Shown here: positions 23,034-27,439 of the stretch, piece by piece
How positions within the stretch are numbered: position 1 is the first letter of the stretch
Layout of the letters: every line of letters begins with the position of its first letter
Virus record (IMG/VR): IMGVR_UViG_3300033148_003861
Span: 1 to 27,439 of that record
Reading direction: 5' to 3' (one strand)
Length of the DNA: 27,439 nt
DNA from: a virus
Notes under the pieces: model-generated
Told to the model about the DNA's origin: nothing
Databases searched by the model: none
The model's input: the letters and a program-made list of their open reading frames with translations, nothing else
Position numbers and translations under genes: made by a program

Positions 23034-23285
23034 ATGTATAACATACAAAGATTGGAAGATGTTCAAGTCGCTATCAACGATTTGGATGAAAAGATTACAA
23101 ATATTGGTAATCGAATTTGGGACATCAAAGGTTATCGTATTACTAATGTCGGGGCATCTGTAACAGGCTCTGATGTTGTGATACGCAAAGAACTGATGGC
23201 AGTTCAAAAAGAGTTACGCGAAACTATTGAAGTAATTAAAAGTACCCTTGCTGCCCACAGTGCGCGGCTTGGGGCTTTAGAATAG
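23034..23285 (+). CDS. Small coiled-coil tail protein
   Basis: The protein has 83 residues. ATG 23034 is preferred over an upstream ATG at 22986, which lies inside the preceding gene. Two heptad-like regions (IQRLEDVQVAINDLDEKI; ELMAVQKELRETIEVIKSTL) flank a short Gly/Val-rich loop. It is probably a small structural or fibre-joining coiled coil. The next gene's ribosome site overlaps its stop. Confidence 0.6.
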   Translation: MYNIQRLEDVQVAINDLDEKITNIGNRIWDIKGYRITNVGASVTGSDVVIRKELMAVQKELRETIEVIKSTLAAHSARLGALE

Positions 23286-23293
23286 GAGTTATT

Positions 23294-24079
23294 ATGTTCG
23301 CTACGTTAATCCCCTTGCTTCTTGCAGGACTATCAGCAGGCGGAAATTATCTAGGTAGTAGAAAAAGTGCTCGCACGGGCACACAAGAAAGTATCACGGA
23401 CATGTTGGATACTACTAACATAGATCTAACAGACACTCCGCAGCTTAGTCCTCAATTGCAAAATTTACTGTCTATGCTCACAGGAAATCTCTCTGAGTAT
23501 ATGCAGAGTTCTACTGAGGACCAGTTTTTAACTTCTAGTATTCGTGCAGCTAATGAAGCTGGGCGGATACGTAAGAATAGAACTGAGAACTCTCTAGCAT
23601 CAAGAGGACTTAGTTACTCTCCTGCTGGTACGAGTGTAGTTGCAAGGGCAGACGAACAACGTATCCAGGATATTATCCAAGCGTATTTAAGTGCTCCAAT
23701 ACTAGCTCGACAGCAACAATTAGCTGGCATTGGCGCGGGAACTAATCTTGCACGGTCGATACCCTATGGTAATCGTAAGACAGGTACTACCACGACACGC
23801 CGACAAGGAACAACTTCTGGAACGTATACTCAGCCTGGTAGCGCGGCTGGTAGTGCTCTAGGTGGCTTTGCAGGGCTACTAGGGACGCTCTATGGACTAG
23901 CCCCTAATATCTTTGGTGAAGGGAATTCTACTGGACAACAAGGGCCTGCTACAGCTACGCAAGCACTGCCAATGGCAGGCCCAATTTCTCAGCAAGTTTA
24001 TCAAGGAACTTTCAATCCTCACATTCCTCCTGTACAGTTCTCTGATGATATTTATGGGCAAAAAGCAGGAGGGTACTAA
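23294..24079 (+). CDS. Ejection (internal virion) protein 1
   Basis: The protein has 261 residues. A hydrophobic Leu/Ala/Gly start (LIPLLLAGLSAGGNYLG), a helical core (SSIRAANEAGRIRKNRTENSLASRG) and a Gly/Ala-rich membrane-prone segment near 183-209 (AGSALGGFAGLLGTLYG) fit the smallest of the podovirus ejection proteins, such as T7 gp14, which enters the outer membrane during DNA entry. AGGAG precedes ATG 23294. The function follows from position before two longer internal proteins. Confidence 0.65.
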   Translation: MFATLIPLLLAGLSAGGNYLGSRKSARTGTQESITDMLDTTNIDLTDTPQLSPQLQNLLSMLTGNLSEYMQSSTEDQFLTSSIRAANEAGRIRKNRTENSLASRGLSYSPAGTSVVARADEQRIQDIIQAYLSAPILARQQQLAGIGAGTNLARSIPYGNRKTGTTTTRRQGTTSGTYTQPGSAAGSALGGFAGLLGTLYGLAPNIFGEGNSTGQQGPATATQALPMAGPISQQVYQGTFNPHIPPVQFSDDIYGQKAGGY

Positions 24080-24080
24080 A

Positions 24081-25475
24081 ATGCCTGTAGACCTCTCAAT
24101 ATCTAATAGTGTAATTCAAGCCTTTCTGCAAGGGCGTCAATTGCGACAACGGCAGGAAGAACAGCAAGTTGCACAAGCACAAAGACAGCAACAAATAGAC
24201 CTACAGCAGCAGAAGTTTGCGCAAGAACAAGATCGTTTAATCAAAGAAACTCAAGCTACTTCAAAATATAGAGAGTCTCTTTTAAATTTACAAAAAATGG
24301 GGCTTATTCCTAAAATAGAGGAAAGTCTAGTTACAGGAGCAATGACAGGACGTCGTCCTGTTACCTATGAAAATACTCTTGGAACTATTCTCAATGCGGG
24401 TATAGATAATCCCCAAGCTCTTGCAGAAATGCAAGGTTCTACACCTGTTCCAGAAATTTATCAAAAAGAACTTGGGATGCCTGAGGAGATTTCTTTTAGA
24501 TCTCCGGAATATGCAATGCAACAAGCAGCTAAATCTGCGGAAATGCTTTCAGAAGCTAAAGCTAGAGGTTCCTTTGATGTTAATCAAAAACTTGCTTTGA
24601 TTCGTTCTATGGTAGATATGAACGAATTTATCAAAAAAGCAAGAACAACTGCGGAAATTGAAGCAGAATATTCTGATGAGCGAGCTGCTGCTGAGGCTAC
24701 AAAAGCTGGTTTAATTGCAAAAGCAAAACAACCTACTGAATTAGAGAAAATTCGCGCACGCAACGAAGGGAGAGCACAAGCTAAAACTCTTAAGCCTGAA
24801 ATACTTCTTGCAAAATACAATCAGAGTAGAAAAGGTCTTTTACCTGAAAAAGCGAAGTTAGATGATGAACTTATTTTAATGCATGATCAAAACAATTCTG
24901 TACATATTCCATTTAAAATTACTGCTGATATAAGATCAGGAGCTTCTGATTTTGCGAATATGATGAATGACACTAAGCTACTTCTTAAAGTTTTGGGAGA
25001 GAATCGTTTGGGTATTTCTAACTGGATAGATACAATAAAACCTAATAGTCGTGCAAAAGCCTTACTTGGTTCTATTTTAAGTAAAGGACCAAAAGTTTCC
25101 AGAATGCAAGGTGAGAAAGGTACATTAGCCACTAAAGATATTGCACGTGCTGAAAAATCCTTCTTTAATATTCTTAGTGGGCCGAAGTTTGGTATTGAGA
25201 CCCTCACAAGATTTGATCGGGATGTAAGAGATAGTTATTGGATAGAAAAAATTGGATTTATTCCTACAACTTCTCAAAAAATTGAATTTTCTATTGCGCA
25301 AGGACTAAATCCCGAACAGGTATCTCCTGCCGTGCGAGATGCTAATAAAGAAATAATTTTAATTGAAGATAGCCAGGGAGGTATTTCTCTTCTACCTTCT
25401 GTAATGAAAAATCCTGAAACAGGTGTTTGGGAAGAGTACAATCCTGCTACAAAATTGTTTGAGGAGGTACAATAA
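24081..25475 (+). CDS. Ejection (internal virion) protein 2
   Basis: The protein has 464 residues from ATG 24081, chosen because GGAGGG lies seven bases upstream and the previous stop is at 24077-24079. The start is Gln/Arg-rich coiled coil (QGRQLRQRQEEQQVAQAQRQ), the centre is Ala/Glu/Lys-rich helix and the end is more compact. No enzyme motif is seen. This is typical of the middle ejection protein in podoviruses (T7 gp15 position), which forms part of the DNA channel across the periplasm. Confidence 0.6.
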   Translation: MPVDLSISNSVIQAFLQGRQLRQRQEEQQVAQAQRQQQIDLQQQKFAQEQDRLIKETQATSKYRESLLNLQKMGLIPKIEESLVTGAMTGRRPVTYENTLGTILNAGIDNPQALAEMQGSTPVPEIYQKELGMPEEISFRSPEYAMQQAAKSAEMLSEAKARGSFDVNQKLALIRSMVDMNEFIKKARTTAEIEAEYSDERAAAEATKAGLIAKAKQPTELEKIRARNEGRAQAKTLKPEILLAKYNQSRKGLLPEKAKLDDELILMHDQNNSVHIPFKITADIRSGASDFANMMNDTKLLLKVLGENRLGISNWIDTIKPNSRAKALLGSILSKGPKVSRMQGEKGTLATKDIARAEKSFFNILSGPKFGIETLTRFDRDVRDSYWIEKIGFIPTTSQKIEFSIAQGLNPEQVSPAVRDANKEIILIEDSQGGISLLPSVMKNPETGVWEEYNPATKLFEEVQ

Positions 25476-27382
25476 TGCCTGAAGGAAGAACTTTAGAAGA
25501 AGTAATTGCCTCTAGAGGTGACCGTTTTACTGGGGAAGATCCTACAATTGCAAGAAATCCTACTTTAAAAGATCTTATTAACATTGATCCAAGTATACGT
25601 CAAGAAGCTAATCGAAAATATATTTCTCCTATTATTCGAGGAACAATGGTAAATGCAGGTACTGTAGGTGGGGGCGCACTTGGATTACGTGGAGGAAGGC
25701 CACTAGTAGGAGCAGCTTTAGGTGGCACAGGAATGGATCAAATTTTTCAACAATTACAAAGATCTAATCCGCAACTACTGGGCACTCCTCCTAAATCAAT
25801 GCTTGAAAGTTTAGCATCTTCTGGTATGAATGCTTTGCTTGACATGAGTATGACAAAACTTTTAAGTCATGCAGAACCTAGCCTTTTATCAAAAATATTC
25901 CCCACTAGAGCAAGTAAAGAACAAATGGCAGGGATGTTAGAAGAAGGTCATGGATTACCTCTTGATGTACAAGATGTTACACAAGGTCCTCTCCCAGGAT
26001 TTTTAAAAGAAGTGTTTGGAGGGCGTCCAAAAGGGGAAGCAGAACTTAGACAACAAACGCATCTTAAAGGTCAAATTTATCGGTTAATTAATGATCTTGC
26101 AGATGTTTCAGGAGATATCACCGAAGGAAAGAGCAAAGAAATTGCGGAAAGATCCTATGGAAAAACGATTGCAATTTCTAATACCTATAAAGCAATGGAA
26201 AAGCGAGCTTGGGATCTTCTTGAAAAGAATCTGTTACCTATGCAAAAAGTAGCTGGATTTGAAGCTCCTATTTGGTTACGAACTACTGCTAAAGCGAGTG
26301 AGCAATTTAAAGCATACCTTGTTAAACAATCAAAAACATTAGATTTACCTGCTGATCTTAAAGGAGAAATTACAAAAACACTGAAGAATTTAGAGATGTT
26401 TGATTCAGCTAAATTCACGCATACTAATGGAGCACAAATTGTCAACTATGCTGAAGCTAAATTTCTTCGAGATAATCTTGCATCCTTTTCTACGATGGCA
26501 AAAGAACGGGGGGAATCTAAATTAGGGGATCAAATAGAAAAGTTTCTTGATGGTGCAATTAGGAAGGATATTAACACTTCAATTGCAAGTTATGGACCTC
26601 ATTTTAAAGCAGTGCATGAAACAGCTAAACAATTGACAAAAATTAACTATTCTCGTTACCTTAAGAAAGGAACTCCAGGACATGCAATGCTTGATGAAAG
26701 TACAGTAAAAGAAACTGTCTTGAATAATGCACTTAAAACTGCGGAACAAGCTACAGAATTCGTTAAGATGAGTGGATCAAATGAAGAGTTAGGAGAACAC
26801 TTTATTAGAAAGGTATTTAAAGATACCTATCAAGATGAGACAGGCTTTTTTCATCCTGAAACAGGTTTGAAATACCTAAGAGAAAACGATGAAGTAGCAA
26901 CAGTAGCATTGGGGCCTGAATTTAAAGCAAGGACAAAACATATTTTAGAGCGAATGTCTGCGGTTGACCCAAGACTTTCTAAAATGGGTAAAACAGCTTT
27001 TTATATTCGTGCGGGTTCTGCAATGGCAACAATCCCTGCTGGACTCTATTCTTTGGCAAATAGAGATGAAATTCCCCAAGGTTTACTTGTTGGAGGAGGA
27101 TTAGTTGCTGCTGTTCCTCTCACAATTCTGTTCACTCGTAAGATGATAATGAATCCACAGACAGGAAATGCTTTATTGAAAGTCTTTCAACAAGGTTCAA
27201 ATGCGGAAACTACTGCTGCAACAAAACTAATCCTTGCTGGTTTAACTGAGGCAAGAATATATGTGCAATATAACAATCAATCCTATCCTGCTACAGTTAA
27301 AGAAGGTAAAGTAGTCCTTGATCCTCCTACACCGCAAACGCAAAGTAAATGGGAACAACTTGCTAATCCAATTGGAATGTGA
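25475..27382 (+). CDS. Ejection (internal virion) protein 3
   Basis: The protein has 635 residues. There is a Gly/Ala-rich segment near 56-85 (GTVGGGALGLRGGRPLVGAA), a long helical centre and a hydrophobic region near 508-555 (AGSAMATIPAGLYSLA; LLVGGGLVAAVPLTILF) that could enter the inner membrane. No lytic transglycosylase motif is visible, unlike T7 gp16. Position as the last of three consecutive virion proteins supports an ejection role. It starts as TAATG and ends in TGA 27380-27382. Confidence 0.6.
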   Translation: MPEGRTLEEVIASRGDRFTGEDPTIARNPTLKDLINIDPSIRQEANRKYISPIIRGTMVNAGTVGGGALGLRGGRPLVGAALGGTGMDQIFQQLQRSNPQLLGTPPKSMLESLASSGMNALLDMSMTKLLSHAEPSLLSKIFPTRASKEQMAGMLEEGHGLPLDVQDVTQGPLPGFLKEVFGGRPKGEAELRQQTHLKGQIYRLINDLADVSGDITEGKSKEIAERSYGKTIAISNTYKAMEKRAWDLLEKNLLPMQKVAGFEAPIWLRTTAKASEQFKAYLVKQSKTLDLPADLKGEITKTLKNLEMFDSAKFTHTNGAQIVNYAEAKFLRDNLASFSTMAKERGESKLGDQIEKFLDGAIRKDINTSIASYGPHFKAVHETAKQLTKINYSRYLKKGTPGHAMLDESTVKETVLNNALKTAEQATEFVKMSGSNEELGEHFIRKVFKDTYQDETGFFHPETGLKYLRENDEVATVALGPEFKARTKHILERMSAVDPRLSKMGKTAFYIRAGSAMATIPAGLYSLANRDEIPQGLLVGGGLVAAVPLTILFTRKMIMNPQTGNALLKVFQQGSNAETTAATKLILAGLTEARIYVQYNNQSYPATVKEGKVVLDPPTPQTQSKWEQLANPIGM

Positions 27383-27439
27383 GTTTCTTTCTTAAGGTCA
27401 ACAAGTATACTAATTGGTCAATAGCTTCAGCAATCGCTT
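27383..27439. other. Non-coding end of the window
   Basis: The last 57 bases hold no gene start. A CTTAAGG occurs here, like the repeated CTTAAG of the leader region. No terminator hairpin is seen. Confidence 0.5.

Noticed and set aside
23913-24080. Long N-terminal extension of the second ejection protein
   Set aside because: It overlaps the previous gene by more than 160 bases, while ATG 24081 has a strong GGAGGG site.
1-27439. General recoding of UGA across the phage
   Set aside because: Large genes such as terL, portal and capsid have no internal TGA, and TGA forms the stop in GTGA/ATGA junctions at 3290, 3760, 3966, 2545 and 15024. Only the single codon at 20657 remains a candidate.

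Overview
The window is a nearly continuous late-gene block of a tailed double-stranded DNA bacteriophage. It is AT-rich and every credible gene is on the + strand. Genes are packed end to end: most junctions are TAATG, ATGA or GTGA overlaps. I see no tRNA, rRNA, CRISPR array, integrase or insertion sequence. The gene set is TerL, portal, scaffold, HK97-fold-type capsid protein, a likely decoration protein, two adaptor-like proteins, a large nozzle-like protein and three ejection-type proteins. There is no tape measure, sheath or tail tube. This points to a short-tailed (podovirus-type) phage, in module content closest to the SU10/phiEco32 kind. The GH108-type muramidase and single-pass coiled-coil membrane protein suggest, but do not prove, a Gram-negative host.

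Layout. 1-1000 is a gene-free leader with clustered short palindromes, a tract of almost pure A/T, a GC-rich hairpin and one good extended -10 promoter. 1025-4263 holds small early-position and lysis genes: membrane protein, possible small terminase, two unknowns, a frameshifted membrane-protein remnant, holin, unknown, GH108 endolysin and three small genes. 4277-10007 is packaging and head: TerL, portal, scaffold, capsid, decoration. 10010-13304 is an accessory block with glycosyltransferase plus methyltransferase as two overlapping genes, a virion appendage protein, two tiny genes, and then the same two activities fused in one protein. 13306-15026 has a lectin-like appendage protein and a very acidic repeat protein. 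15023-23285 is neck and tail: two adaptor-like proteins, a broken accessory protein with a possible ADP-ribosyltransferase-like domain, the nozzle-like protein, a propeller-like protein and a coiled-coil protein. 23294-27382 holds three ejection-type proteins.

The most striking observations are genes that appear interrupted in an otherwise tight phage block. (1) The nozzle gene has one in-frame TGA at 20657-20659, and the frame stays open for another 300 codons. That TGA falls where the two neighbouring repeat modules have glycine GGA. (2) A perfect 47-bp tandem duplication (17617-17710) shifts the frame of the preceding gene; removing one copy restores a 513-residue protein. (3) At 2277-2547 two ORFs in different frames look like one small membrane protein split by a frameshift. 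These may be real lesions, assembly artefacts or recoding events. The second point of interest is the doubled glycosyltransferase/methyltransferase set inside the structural cluster, which suggests a phage-encoded system that adds and methylates a sugar on the virion or another target.
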